This document shows positions 31,433 to 38,552 of a stretch of DNA of 40,639 bases, piece after piece. Numbering within the stretch: the first letter of the stretch is position 1; every line of letters starts with the position of its first letter. A program made the translations under genes and the position numbers. Location: positions 1 through 40,639 of the IMG/VR virus record IMGVR_UViG_3300009499_000003; one strand, written 5' to 3'. Source of the stretch: a virus. The notes under the pieces were generated by a model, which was not told the DNA's origin, searched no databases, and was given only the letters and a program-made list of their open reading frames with translations.

Positions 31433-33304
31433 TCATGCTAACTCCATAGATAGGGGCACACTCTGTAATCTTTTAGCGTGCATTTTGCAATACTGCGGCG
31501 ATATGTCTATCCCGATGTACCTCCTGCCTAGTTTCTTTGCCACAAGCCCGGTAGTCCCGCTTCCAGCAAAGGGGTCTAATACTACTCCCGATTCAAAGCC
31601 CGCGTTACAGCCACAGTCGGTATAAGTAAACTCCTTAATCTCACTCATACTTTCCAATATGCGCCTTTTACTATCTGATGGGCTTTGCGCTAACCCTGCT
31701 TTATAATCTGCCATGTCTTGTCCCTCATAGTCCGCCTGCTCATTGCACCCTGCTATTCTCATGGCTTCTGTAACCTGTTTCCCTACGACCTTATAAATCT
31801 TCTCCCTAGCCTTCCCGCACTTCTTACAAATCATAGAGGGACAGCCCGCTAATATCGGGACTTCACATAGCTTCTCAGGGAAGGTGGCAAAGTTTCTTAT
31901 CTCACCATGACTAGGCGATGCCTCGGTATTTATCACCCAGACATCACGCTTGTTGCGACCTAGACCAACTTGACCTACTCTATTAAATCCCTTCTCTAAA
32001 GAGGTTTCGCCATCTCCGCTGACCTTGTGAAGATATTTGGCATCTGGCTCGTTCCAATTACCAGACAATTCGCTTGGCTCAAACTGCTGCTCGAACCAAT
32101 ATCTTTTACTCTTAACAAAGAAAAACAGATGTTCCCAAGAGCCTGTGAATCTATCCTTAACTGATTCTGGCATAGGGTTTGGCTTGTTCCACACGATGTC
32201 GTTCCTTAATATCCAGCCTTGTTCTACCATAGCCAGAGCAAAACGAGAGGGGATTAAGCAGAGGGATTTGGCAGGAACTAGGTCTTCTGATTGAAAGTGT
32301 TTGGTAATGGTTTTTGGAATACAGGACTTTTTAACTTGGAATGAGGGCAATATCCCCAAATCCCCAAAGCAGCGTTGCAATTCCAGCAAAGAACTCGATA
32401 CTTGTCCTTCGGGAATCCTTCCTTCTTCACATTCCTGTATATCTGCACCGGTCCCGTAGCTCTTAGGTATTCTCTCCTGCCCCCACCCTTGATGTGGTCT
32501 AAAGTTAAGAATTCCCTTCTGAATTCCCCACAACAAGCACATTTGCCACCCAATTTCGTTAGCACTTCGTCCTTTAATTGGTGCTGCTTTATTGCTTGCT
32601 GGGTTAATAGCTGTTTCCTGTTCTTCTGGTAATAGGTCTTCCCGTAATCTGAATATTTTTCCCGATGCTTCTCCAGGTAATCTCTGTGGTAACACCTCTT
32701 GCACATTCCCCTTGCCCGCTTCTTCTCGGTCTTTTGCCCACACTTGATACAGGTATCGCCATAATTCCAGTTTGACATATTTTAGTTCCTCATTCGTAAT
32801 ATCTTTCCTAATTATAGCATATTTATTGAAGATTGTCGAGGAATTATAGGAGTCGTCAATGTTGACCCAACAGCTACCAGTTGGCTTTAATACCCTTCGC
32901 ACCTCATTGAAGATTTGTATTAAGTGGGATATGTAGAGTTCTATTGTGGGTTCTAAGCCTAGTTCCCCTCGCCAGGCTCCGCAGTGAAGGCAGAAGTTGC
33001 CTTGGGACGCTTTAGCGGTTGTCCCACCGGTAAATGATTGCTGACCTCTTGTATCTATTGCATTGAGTACAAGCCCACCGCTGTTATCCCGCTGCGGACT
33101 AAAGTTCTTAATTGATTCCTTCCCCCACTCATGCTGACACCCATCTTTACTATCCCAAATCTGAGGCTCTGTTTTGTAGGTTCGTAAGCCCCAATATGGC
33201 GGGCTATTTATGCAGCAGTCCACGCTCTCAGGGGACAATTCCCTCAGAACATCAATAGCGTGTCCTTGATAGACTGTTGCGCTTGGCTCTTGGTAAAACT
33301 TCAT
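31433..33304 (-). CDS. DNA methyltransferase containing a nested HNH gene
   Basis: 623 residues, far longer than related phage enzymes. Motif IV NSPPYWGLR lies near residues 33-41 and motif I LDPFAGSGTTGLVAKK near the C-terminus: beta-class order, SPPY favouring N4-cytosine or N6-adenine methylation. Normally a glycine-rich SCWVNIDDSY region leads to AKSL...IPSRFALAM. Here about 190 extra residues (roughly 155-343) intervene, and this DNA encodes an HNH protein in another frame (32278-32778). CxxC pairs (CLHC, CKKC) bind zinc in family members. Whether the enlarged enzyme is active is unknown. Confidence 0.8.
   Translation of the reverse strand: MKFYQEPSATVYQGHAIDVLRELSPESVDCCINSPPYWGLRTYKTEPQIWDSKDGCQHEWGKESIKNFSPQRDNSGGLVLNAIDTRGQQSFTGGTTAKASQGNFCLHCGAWRGELGLEPTIELYISHLIQIFNEVRRVLKPTGSCWVNIDDSYNSSTIFNKYAIIRKDITNEELKYVKLELWRYLYQVWAKDREEAGKGNVQEVLPQRLPGEASGKIFRLREDLLPEEQETAINPASNKAAPIKGRSANEIGWQMCLLWGIQKGILNFRPHQGWGQERIPKSYGTGADIQECEEGRIPEGQVSSSLLELQRCFGDLGILPSFQVKKSCIPKTITKHFQSEDLVPAKSLCLIPSRFALAMVEQGWILRNDIVWNKPNPMPESVKDRFTGSWEHLFFFVKSKRYWFEQQFEPSELSGNWNEPDAKYLHKVSGDGETSLEKGFNRVGQVGLGRNKRDVWVINTEASPSHGEIRNFATFPEKLCEVPILAGCPSMICKKCGKAREKIYKVVGKQVTEAMRIAGCNEQADYEGQDMADYKAGLAQSPSDSKRRILESMSEIKEFTYTDCGCNAGFESGVVLDPFAGSGTTGLVAKKLGRRYIGIDISPQYCKMHAKRLQSVPLSMELA
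32278..32778 (-). CDS. HNH endonuclease nested in the methyltransferase gene
   Basis: 166 residues in a different frame from the methyltransferase. CIKCGQKTEKKRARG, then CKRCYHRDY gives an N-terminal zinc finger. CACCGEFRREFLTLDHIKGG and CWNCNAALGIWGYCPHSK form an HNH nuclease. A promoter (32811-32839) and a GAGGA ribosome site precede ATG32778, and the stop coincides with the point where normal methyltransferase sequence resumes. This indicates a self-contained homing-type cassette that keeps the host frame open. Confidence 0.78.
   Translation of the reverse strand: MSNWNYGDTCIKCGQKTEKKRARGMCKRCYHRDYLEKHREKYSDYGKTYYQKNRKQLLTQQAIKQHQLKDEVLTKLGGKCACCGEFRREFLTLDHIKGGGRREYLRATGPVQIYRNVKKEGFPKDKYRVLCWNCNAALGIWGYCPHSKLKSPVFQKPLPNTFNQKT
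32811..32839 (-). promoter_or_regulatory. Promoter of the nested HNH gene
   Basis: On the minus strand: TCGACA (32839-32834), 17-bp spacer, TATAAT (32816-32811) with an extended TGC. It lies inside the methyltransferase coding sequence, 32 nt before the HNH ATG. Confidence 0.65.
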
Positions 33305-33612
33305 ACCTTCTCCAGGATCTCCCGCGTCCTCTTATCGCTCATATTCCTGCAAGCTACTTTGGGGGATACGCCAGCATCTACTAAAAGCCGGTAATTCCGA
33401 TGTTTCCTTGCAAGCTCTTTCTCAATATTAGATCGTAGATATGATGGTACGCTTGGGTGTGATTTCTTTTCCTTTGGCACAGGTAATGGAGCCACCCTTA
33501 TACATCCCTGACGCTCCCTGTGTAAATTACATCGCCAGTTGATGCAGGCATAAACAATGTAATTCGGGAAGTTAAACTCTTTCAGCTCGCTATTACACTC
33601 TTTACAAGTCAT
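33301..33612 (-). CDS. Zinc-ribbon protein
   Basis: 103 residues. CKEC near the start and CINWRC later form a CxxC-like zinc-binding N-terminus. The C-terminal half is basic and helical (SNIEKELARKHRNYRLLVDA), suggesting nucleic-acid binding. It is coupled by 4-bp overlaps both to the DUF5131-type gene upstream and to the methyltransferase downstream. Family not recognised. Confidence 0.58.
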   Translation of the reverse strand: MTCKECNSELKEFNFPNYIVYACINWRCNLHRERQGCIRVAPLPVPKEKKSHPSVPSYLRSNIEKELARKHRNYRLLVDAGVSPKVACRNMSDKRTREILEKV

Positions 33613-34607
33613 TGTTCTATTGGCATCTCCTGCCTTAATTTCCCCACTTCAGTAGCTCCAGGTGATACACGGCTAAACTTAAAGAATGGCTCTTTGCGGT
33701 TTTCCAATGTCCATAGTGGCTCTAAGTTATCCTTCAAAAACACCTTTACTCCCGCCTTGTCCGCAGCCTCGATAATCTCTCTTAGCCAAGAAATCGGAGG
33801 CTGGGCAGTCCATTTGTTCCCAAAGGGCATTAGCATCAATTCAGGATACTTCCGCACAAGTTCAGTCATTTCCGCCTTTGTGCCAGTGCAAGCCCCGATG
33901 ATGAGCCAGTTACAACTAGCTTTTAATTGTTCTGGCGTCATCGGTATCTCAGCCAGCAAGGGTTCAAAACTGATATATCTAACTGTGGCTTTAATATGGA
34001 CTAAGGCATAGATAGCATCGAGAAATGCTTGCTGGCTCGTAGCCGTCACTCCTACCCAGCAGTTCTCAGGGAAGGGGCTGAAATTGATTAGGTTCTGTGC
34101 CTGCTTCGTGAGAAGGTAGAAGCGGTGTTCTCTATACCAAGACATACCAATATGATTTAATACTCTTCGTGTCCATTCTTCGGGTATTCCTTGTCCGAAT
34201 AAGTCTCCCATATCACAGACAAAAATGCCCTTCGGCTCTGCCCCCCCTGTGCAAGCTCCGAAGTTCTCCCTCCTAATCCTACTTTGCCAAAAGCGGGGAT
34301 AGAAGGGGTCTAATAATCGTGTCTGCAATTCCCCCGCTTGTATAAGCCTCAGAGGTTCTTTGGTAATTATCGGTGGCACATTAGGATTCGCCAAATATAA
34401 AGGCTTCAATCTCCCATTCGCCAGCTTGCAGGCATAGCAGGGAAATAGCCCACCCAGGCATAAGCCCTCTGGCGTGTGATTCTTGCAGCCTGACATGGGA
34501 TTATATGTCCATCCTAATTCATAACTGCTTGCCTGTATTGGGTCTAATCCAGGCGATTTCATTACTGGGTTTCTTACCCAGCCTGTTGGTGATGTTGCTC
34601 TGTTCAT
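33609..34607 (-). CDS. DUF5131 (phage Gp37/Gp68-like) protein
   Basis: 332 residues. The N-terminal TYNPMSGCKNHTPEGLCLGG...CYACKLANGR has the clustered cysteines (C-x8-C-x5-CYAC) and the NP-SGC opening of DUF5131. Later come FVCDMGDLFG, RFYLLTKQAQNL, WVGVTATSQ and ISFEPLLAEI, all family hallmarks of a TIM-barrel, radical-SAM-like fold. The biochemical role is unknown. It lies upstream of the zinc-ribbon and methyltransferase genes, so a link with nucleic-acid modification is a fair guess. Confidence 0.84.
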   Translation of the reverse strand: MNRATSPTGWVRNPVMKSPGLDPIQASSYELGWTYNPMSGCKNHTPEGLCLGGLFPCYACKLANGRLKPLYLANPNVPPIITKEPLRLIQAGELQTRLLDPFYPRFWQSRIRRENFGACTGGAEPKGIFVCDMGDLFGQGIPEEWTRRVLNHIGMSWYREHRFYLLTKQAQNLINFSPFPENCWVGVTATSQQAFLDAIYALVHIKATVRYISFEPLLAEIPMTPEQLKASCNWLIIGACTGTKAEMTELVRKYPELMLMPFGNKWTAQPPISWLREIIEAADKAGVKVFLKDNLEPLWTLENRKEPFFKFSRVSPGATEVGKLRQEMPIEQ

Positions 34608-34645
34608 TTCACCCTCCTACTTATCAATTCTCAAAGGAATGTCAG

Positions 34646-34828
34646 CTACTCCTCGGTCTCGCCTGGTAGTAATTCAGGGTCTCTCATAGAATAACGCTCT
34701 CGGTGAGCCTTCTCACGTTTCAGGGCTTCGATGCCTAGCTTCTTAGCCTTTTCAAGCCTACAGCCAGGCATAAGTGGATTATCCATAAGGTCATCTTTTA
34801 ATGATTCAATGGCTTCTTCTGGTGTCAT
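34646..34828 (-). CDS. Small helical early protein
   Basis: 60 residues: MTPEEAIESLKDDL, then CRLEKAKKLGIEALKREKAH. This MTPEEAI...GIEALKR layout is common in small phage proteins of unknown role. The ribosome site CGGAGGTAAATT lies just past the structured RNA region, so that RNA is also its leader. Confidence 0.65.
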   Translation of the reverse strand: MTPEEAIESLKDDLMDNPLMPGCRLEKAKKLGIEALKREKAHRERYSMRDPELLPGETEE

Positions 34829-34865
34829 AATTTACCTCCGACATTCTTTCAGAAATATCTATCTT

Positions 34866-35276
34866 CTGGCAGGGCTGGTGAGCTTAGTAATTGTCTCGCC
34901 ACTAAGTAGTCTCCTCTCGTTACTACTGCACCCTGCCAGTTTGCCTTCGCCTACAATGGACGCTCCACCATCGGCTTTTCTTGCACACCCAAAGCGGTTC
35001 TAGTTACCATCAGCTCACCACTTCAACTCTTTTCCAGAGTTCCCTCAGCGAAGGCTTTACTAGAGCCTGTCCACTTTCACCTTTCGGTTATCTTCGTGTA
35101 TCACTGGCTCCAGTGTTGTCCAGCCAGTAGAGACAGTTCATTTTTCATATAGACTACTACTCACGCTGCCTGTCCCCTGTCGCTTAGTGCAGTTCCTGAA
35201 GCTAAATTCACTTCACTTCAGGCTTAGATAGGTTTTCTGCCCTTTCGGTTAACACCTAATCTGGCAACTCCCTATC
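34866..35276 (-). ncRNA. Large structured RNA candidate, unassigned
   Basis: The 468-bp gap 34829-35296 has no credible reading frame but many perfect stems (minus-strand RNA). CCTGAAG/CTTCAGG pairs 35195-35201/35216-35222. ACTGGCT/AGCCAGT pairs 35103-35109/35122-35128. GCCTTCGC/GCGAAGGC pairs 34943-34950/35048-35055 and encloses AACTCT/AGAGTT. CTGGCAGGG/CCCTGCCAG pairs 34866-34874/34931-34939 and encloses two 6-bp hairpins, a three-way junction. GATAGG/CCTATC pairs 35227-35232/35271-35276. Two C-C-GAAA-G-G loops occur, and an 8-bp long-range match 34905-34912/35151-35158. I could not fit group I, group II, RNase P or tmRNA cores. Confidence 0.65.
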
Positions 35277-35277
35277 G

Positions 35278-35728
35278 GTGGCTGGCTTTACCCTATTTAA
35301 TTATTAAGGTGCGATATAAGGATTTTCTGTGCTTCTTGCACAGCCTTCTCCTCATCACTCAATCTACGCCCATAACGTCTAGCCTCTTGGAATTTAATAG
35401 CTAGTTCTGCTTGAGGTCGCTTTAGACTCAGGTAAGGGAAAATGAGGTTTAAGAATTCCCCTGCCTGCCTAGAATATATTTCCCATTGATAGCATTTGCT
35501 GTGCGTTGCTTTTGCACGGGGTTTATTATAAACACGCCCTCCATATTGAACTTTTAGCCATTCACAAAGCCAAGCACTGGTATTAGCAACACTAACCATT
35601 AAATACATAGCCTTCATTGTTTTGTTAGGTGGATGCAAATATATACATCCCTCCCCATCTAGAATTCCTGCCGTGTAAGCATACATTTCAGTTTTTCCCA
35701 TCATTTTATTTATCTCCTTTGTGGCTGG
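35278..35728 (+). repeat. 8-bp direct repeats flanking the LAGLIDADG gene
   Basis: GTGGCTGG occurs at 35278-35285 and 35721-35728, just outside the LAGLIDADG gene and its ribosome site. Removing the interval would fuse the structured RNA region to the upstream intergenic hairpin (35756-35787). This is the pattern expected of an insertion, but 8 bp is short. Confidence 0.4.
35297..35704 (-). CDS. LAGLIDADG-type homing endonuclease
   Basis: 135 residues. YTAGILDGEGCIYL is the LAGLIDADG motif (AGILDGEG), followed by a beta-rich saddle (MYLMVSVANT, CEWLKVQYGG) and KCYQWEIYSRQAGEFLN, with LSLKRPQAELAIKF typical of the family. One motif means it would act as a homodimer. Ribosome site AAAGGAGATAAATAAA. 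It adjoins a large structured RNA, as intron-associated endonuclease genes do, though no split gene was identified here. Confidence 0.84.
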   Translation of the reverse strand: MMGKTEMYAYTAGILDGEGCIYLHPPNKTMKAMYLMVSVANTSAWLCEWLKVQYGGRVYNKPRAKATHSKCYQWEIYSRQAGEFLNLIFPYLSLKRPQAELAIKFQEARRYGRRLSDEEKAVQEAQKILISHLNN

Positions 35729-35730
35729 AA

Positions 35731-35820
35731 TTATTCAATTCTTAACGTTCTATTCGGTAGCGGGGGAGTGGTTGAACCCCCGCCACCTACAACAAGGAAA
35801 GGAGTAAAGTTAGTAGTCAT
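35731..35820 (-). CDS. Possible 29-residue peptide after the recombination gene
   Basis: ATG35820 overlaps the preceding stop as TAATG. The peptide is MTTNFTPFLVVGGGGSTTPP plus LPNRTLRIE. The same DNA forms the 35756-35787 hairpin, so the frame may be incidental to an RNA structure. Confidence 0.25.
   Translation of the reverse strand: MTTNFTPFLVVGGGGSTTPPLPNRTLRIE
35756..35787 (-). other. Strong GC-rich hairpin
   Basis: GGTAGCGGGGG/CCCCCGCCACC with a 10-nt loop. On the minus-strand RNA the single mismatch becomes a G-U pair, so the 11-bp stem is fully paired only in the leftward transcript. No U-tract follows. It could be the 5' arm of the structured RNA before insertion of the LAGLIDADG gene. 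Confidence 0.5.
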
Positions 35821-36716
35821 TATCTCGCCCCATATATGGCTATTATTGTCTCCCATGCCCTCTTTCGCTGGTCAACCTTGGTTATATCGTATTCGGCAAT
35901 CTCAGCATCAACCTTGCTTTTTGATAACTTAAAGTGTTCCAAGCAGGCCGTGTAGAACTCACCGGGATTCCTGAGAATCAAGCCGGCCAAGTCTGTCTCG
36001 GGTTCAGTTACTTCGGGTTCGCCAGGGCCTTGCTTTTTTTCTTCGTCTAGTGGCTTTTTTATTCCTGTATGACCAGTATCTTCCATGTCCTGAGTGAAGA
36101 TGTCTGACAGTCTGCCAGCCGATAGCGCAGCATCCACCAAGGCTCTCTTCTTGGCCATCTTGAGAATAGTATTGACCTGAGAATAAATATCATCGTTCTC
36201 AACCCTACCGATTGTCTGCTCTTCAATCTCCGGCTCCCCATCCTCCCACTTAGCCCCGCAACCACCAGTTTTCTTGAAGCATATCCAGCCTCCACCGTAT
36301 TGCTCTTTCCCCTTAATGATTGCCTCAACACCGCATATCGGGCACTTCCGCTTAGATTCTCTCCACCTGTATTTGCCCTCCATGCTATTGCACTCACCAA
36401 GGCCCTCTGATATGATCGAGCCAGTAGCTAGGTGAATTAACCTGCACTTAATCAGGTAGCGGAATAAGGGCTGATGCCAGTCCTCAGACTTGTCCAAAAT
36501 CTCATACTGGTCCGAGAGCCCGAGGAGTTTAGCTATCTTCTCCGCGCCAGGCTTCAGTAAGGTAGGCTTCTGTGTACCCGGGATGATGCCATAGTCCAGA
36601 TCCACAATCATAGTTGAACGGACTATCTGCTGAAAGCGATTTATCGCCTGCATATCATGTCTGAACTGATCTTCATCGGGTAATGTTAGTGCTGTTAGGC
36701 TTTCTCCGTCACTCAT
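35820..36716 (-). CDS. Phage recombination-associated protein (candidate single-strand annealing)
   Basis: 298 residues. The N-terminal segment DLDYGIIPGTQKPTLLKPGA, followed by EKIAKLLGL, is shared by many phage proteins encoded with recombination functions. A zinc ribbon (CPICG and later CFKKTGGCG) lies at about residues 124-155. The helical segment KMAKKRALVDAAL follows. The C-terminus is acidic. It overlaps the preceding gene at the ATG. A DNA-annealing or single-strand-binding role is an inference, not a demonstrated family assignment. Confidence 0.6.
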   Translation of the reverse strand: MSDGESLTALTLPDEDQFRHDMQAINRFQQIVRSTMIVDLDYGIIPGTQKPTLLKPGAEKIAKLLGLSDQYEILDKSEDWHQPLFRYLIKCRLIHLATGSIISEGLGECNSMEGKYRWRESKRKCPICGVEAIIKGKEQYGGGWICFKKTGGCGAKWEDGEPEIEEQTIGRVENDDIYSQVNTILKMAKKRALVDAALSAGRLSDIFTQDMEDTGHTGIKKPLDEEKKQGPGEPEVTEPETDLAGLILRNPGEFYTACLEHFKLSKSKVDAEIAEYDITKVDQRKRAWETIIAIYGAR

Positions 36717-37468
36717 TATTTACCTCCTTTGGCGGCTGTAATGTATTTCTTGGTAATGAGAACACCTGGTATTTCTGTGACTCCAGATTTAACCCTGGCT
36801 CGAATACGACTGATATTCGGATCACATAGTTCGCGAGGCACTAAAAGGGGATTCACAATGATTACCTCAAAGTCGTCTCGATAAGTAACGCTGCCAAGAT
36901 GGGCTTGGCTGGTTTTGCGTGGTGCCTCAGGGACTTCATCTGCCGGGGTAATCTCAACAACTTCTCCTGTTTCTTTAGCCTCTTCAATCTTCGCCGCTTG
37001 TTCAGCGAGAGCTATCATCCTTAGCTCCTCTGCTTCTCTGGCTTGCTGGGCATGATAGTTCTGCAAAGCCTCATTGACAATATGGATGCCCATATTAAGC
37101 CTATCGGTTAAGGGCTTAAACAGGTTATTTATCCGCTCTCTGGTTTCATTGACCGGTTGCAATAAATCCTTGCGCTTGGATTCAATTTCCCTCAGAGATT
37201 GTCTGGCGTGAATCAGCAAGTCCTCAGCGTTTTTTTGTTCTACATTAGTGGTAACAACCACACCTGTCATCCAGCCTAATAGACTTGATTGATTCTGCTC
37301 AAGTGTGGTGACTTCATTTTCCGTTCTTGCTTCTACTGTTTGCATGATTCCTCCTTTCTCTTCTTTAATATCCTCAGAACCACACCCGGGACATTGCCCG
37401 AATTTCTGTTCCGATAAGTTCTGGTCAGTTTCGTCAAATCTTAACCCGCAATTCGCACAAGTCATCAT
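36716..37468 (-). CDS. Recombination-module coiled-coil protein with N-terminal zinc ribbon
   Basis: 250 residues. Residues 1-30 have C4/C7 and C26/C29 as a zinc ribbon. The rest (from Met42) is helical with a coiled coil (about 80-165) and a beta-rich C-terminus (AHLGSVTYRDDFEVIIVNP). Proteins like this commonly precede annealing-type genes in phages. An AAAGGAGGAATC ribosome site sits before Met42 (ATG37345), so a 209-residue second product is likely. The outer start is coupled to the preceding gene as ATGATG. Confidence 0.62.
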   Translation of the reverse strand: MMTCANCGLRFDETDQNLSEQKFGQCPGCGSEDIKEEKGGIMQTVEARTENEVTTLEQNQSSLLGWMTGVVVTTNVEQKNAEDLLIHARQSLREIESKRKDLLQPVNETRERINNLFKPLTDRLNMGIHIVNEALQNYHAQQAREAEELRMIALAEQAAKIEEAKETGEVVEITPADEVPEAPRKTSQAHLGSVTYRDDFEVIIVNPLLVPRELCDPNISRIRARVKSGVTEIPGVLITKKYITAAKGGK

Positions 37469-37662
37469 TTCCCCCTTGCAAAATCTTCAAAGTTTTCCTC
37501 TGTCCAGTAACCGCCTATTTTGTCATAGCTTTCCAAGGTTGCTTTTATCTCGGGTGTCCACGCTCTAAACTTCCTTAAGAGTGATACAATTCGCTCCTCT
37601 AAAGCTATTCGCATCCTAGAAAGGTCATTATCGGTTAGCATTTCTCTTAATTCTGTTGCCAT
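37465..37662 (-). CDS. Small helical early protein
   Basis: 65 residues, charged, mostly helix (EERIVSLLRKFRAWTPEIKA), ending in a basic tail. AAAGGAGCGAA lies before ATG37662. It is coupled to the next gene by a 4-bp overlap. No family recognised; a small partner of the recombination pair is possible by context. Confidence 0.57.
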   Translation of the reverse strand: MATELREMLTDNDLSRMRIALEERIVSLLRKFRAWTPEIKATLESYDKIGGYWTEENFEDFARGK

Positions 37663-37677
37663 TTCGCTCCTTTCCTC

Positions 37678-37729
37678 AGCTCTTCAATCCTGATATTCCC
37701 TCTTTACTGACAGAACAAATCGAAGAGCT
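37678..37729. other. Inverted repeat in a gene-free gap
   Basis: AGCTCTTC (37678-37685) and GAAGAGCT (37722-37729) are perfect inverted repeats 36 nt apart in the gap 37663-37809. An extended -10-like TGCTATAAT faces right at 37759-37767. No U-tract follows the repeat on either strand. Beyond these, I see no gene in the gap. Confidence 0.35.
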
Positions 37730-37809
37730 TGAAAACTTGCCCTGCCTTTCCGCTTAGTGCTATAATTAAATGTCTCAATTCCTTATAGCTTCCATTGCTT
37801 CCTTAACCT

Positions 37810-38064
37810 CTAAAAAGATTGCTCTTCTATGCCAAATTCACTTAGAGAGTGATTAAAACCAATCAATCCTTTAAGTATTTCATCGGGCAATCCCATATCT
37901 CTTAATGCTAATAAGGTTCTCTTTGCTGCTTTTAACCACTGCCAAGTATCATCCTTTCGATACTTCTCACACCAAGCTACATTAGACATATACCAATCAA
38001 AGTTCCTAGCAAGCTCCATTGAGAGCCCAACTTCCGATGCTTTCCATTTGATTCTCTTTCTCAT
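37810..38064 (-). CDS. Small basic early protein
   Basis: 84 residues, helical, basic N-terminus (MRKRIKWKASEVGLSMELAR), Trp-rich (WYMSNVAWCEKYRKDDTWQW). The 4-bp overlap with the upstream gene implies coupled translation; GGGGGGTGAA precedes the ATG. Function unknown. Confidence 0.57.
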   Translation of the reverse strand: MRKRIKWKASEVGLSMELARNFDWYMSNVAWCEKYRKDDTWQWLKAAKRTLLALRDMGLPDEILKGLIGFNHSLSEFGIEEQSF

Positions 38065-38261
38065 TTCACCCCCCTTTCTTTTCGGTAATCCTCTTGCTCC
38101 TTTAGGTAGGCATCAACCGCAAGCGAACACTTGCCAAAGCGTTCATTCCACAATTCACAGCCTGCTTGCTCGCATTGCCAATTCCTTTCGCTGTAATAGC
38201 CCGATTGTGGCAGATAGTGGGAAGCCAGTTCGGGATTAGCCATCTTAAACGGACATTCCAT
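38061..38261 (-). CDS. Small Cys-containing protein
   Basis: 66 residues with C3, C30, C35 and C45 (CPF, then CEQAGCELWNERFGKC), a layout that could bind zinc or iron-sulfur. It has a strong ribosome site (AAAGGAGGCGAAAG). Similar small cysteine proteins recur in phage early operons with unknown role. Coupled to the next gene by 4 bp. Confidence 0.6.
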   Translation of the reverse strand: MECPFKMANPELASHYLPQSGYYSERNWQCEQAGCELWNERFGKCSLAVDAYLKEQEDYRKERGVK

Positions 38262-38279
38262 CTTTCGCCTCCTTTCTAA

Positions 38280-38552
38280 TCAATTCAATTCCGCACTTCT
38301 GACTATCATTTCCCAGGCATAGGTTTTGCTCAGAAGGTCAAATGCCTTGCACTCTGCACCGGCAAGACATCTTCGGTCCCGGCAGTCCTGACAGATTTGC
38401 TCTCTAGTCTTTTCCTGAGCCAGGGGCATCACCCTCTCCAATGCCTTTCGCTCTACTAACTCAATGGTTAATAGAGTCTTTTCGTTAGGGGCGCGCGCCC
38501 CTATTGGTTCCTTGCCTTTCCTTTTTAAGCGCTGTATAATAGACTTAATCAA
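38280..38552 (-). CDS. Small Cys-cluster early protein
   Basis: 90 residues. A basic N-terminus is followed by CQDCRDRRCLAGAEC, four cysteines in a compact cluster, likely a metal site. The remaining C-terminal part is hydrophobic/helical (FDLLSKTYAWEMIVRS). Its ATG overlaps the upstream gene by 4 bp. Family not recognised. Confidence 0.57.
   Translation of the reverse strand: MIKSIIQRLKRKGKEPIGARAPNEKTLLTIELVERKALERVMPLAQEKTREQICQDCRDRRCLAGAECKAFDLLSKTYAWEMIVRSAELN

Noticed and set aside
34829-35296. Group I or group II self-splicing intron
   Set aside because: The complementary GACTACT-type pair occurs in reversed order for a P7 core, no domain V-like hairpin is present, and no split gene flanks the region. 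Kept as an unassigned structured RNA.
35756-35787. tRNA gene (GGGGGTTCAAC-like T-arm)
   Set aside because: Loop is too long for a T-arm and no acceptor, D-arm or anticodon arm can be drawn around it.
37771-37857. 28-residue + strand peptide behind a TGCTATAAT box
   Set aside because: No good -35, overlaps the 3' end of an opposite gene, no ribosome site; only the box is mentioned.
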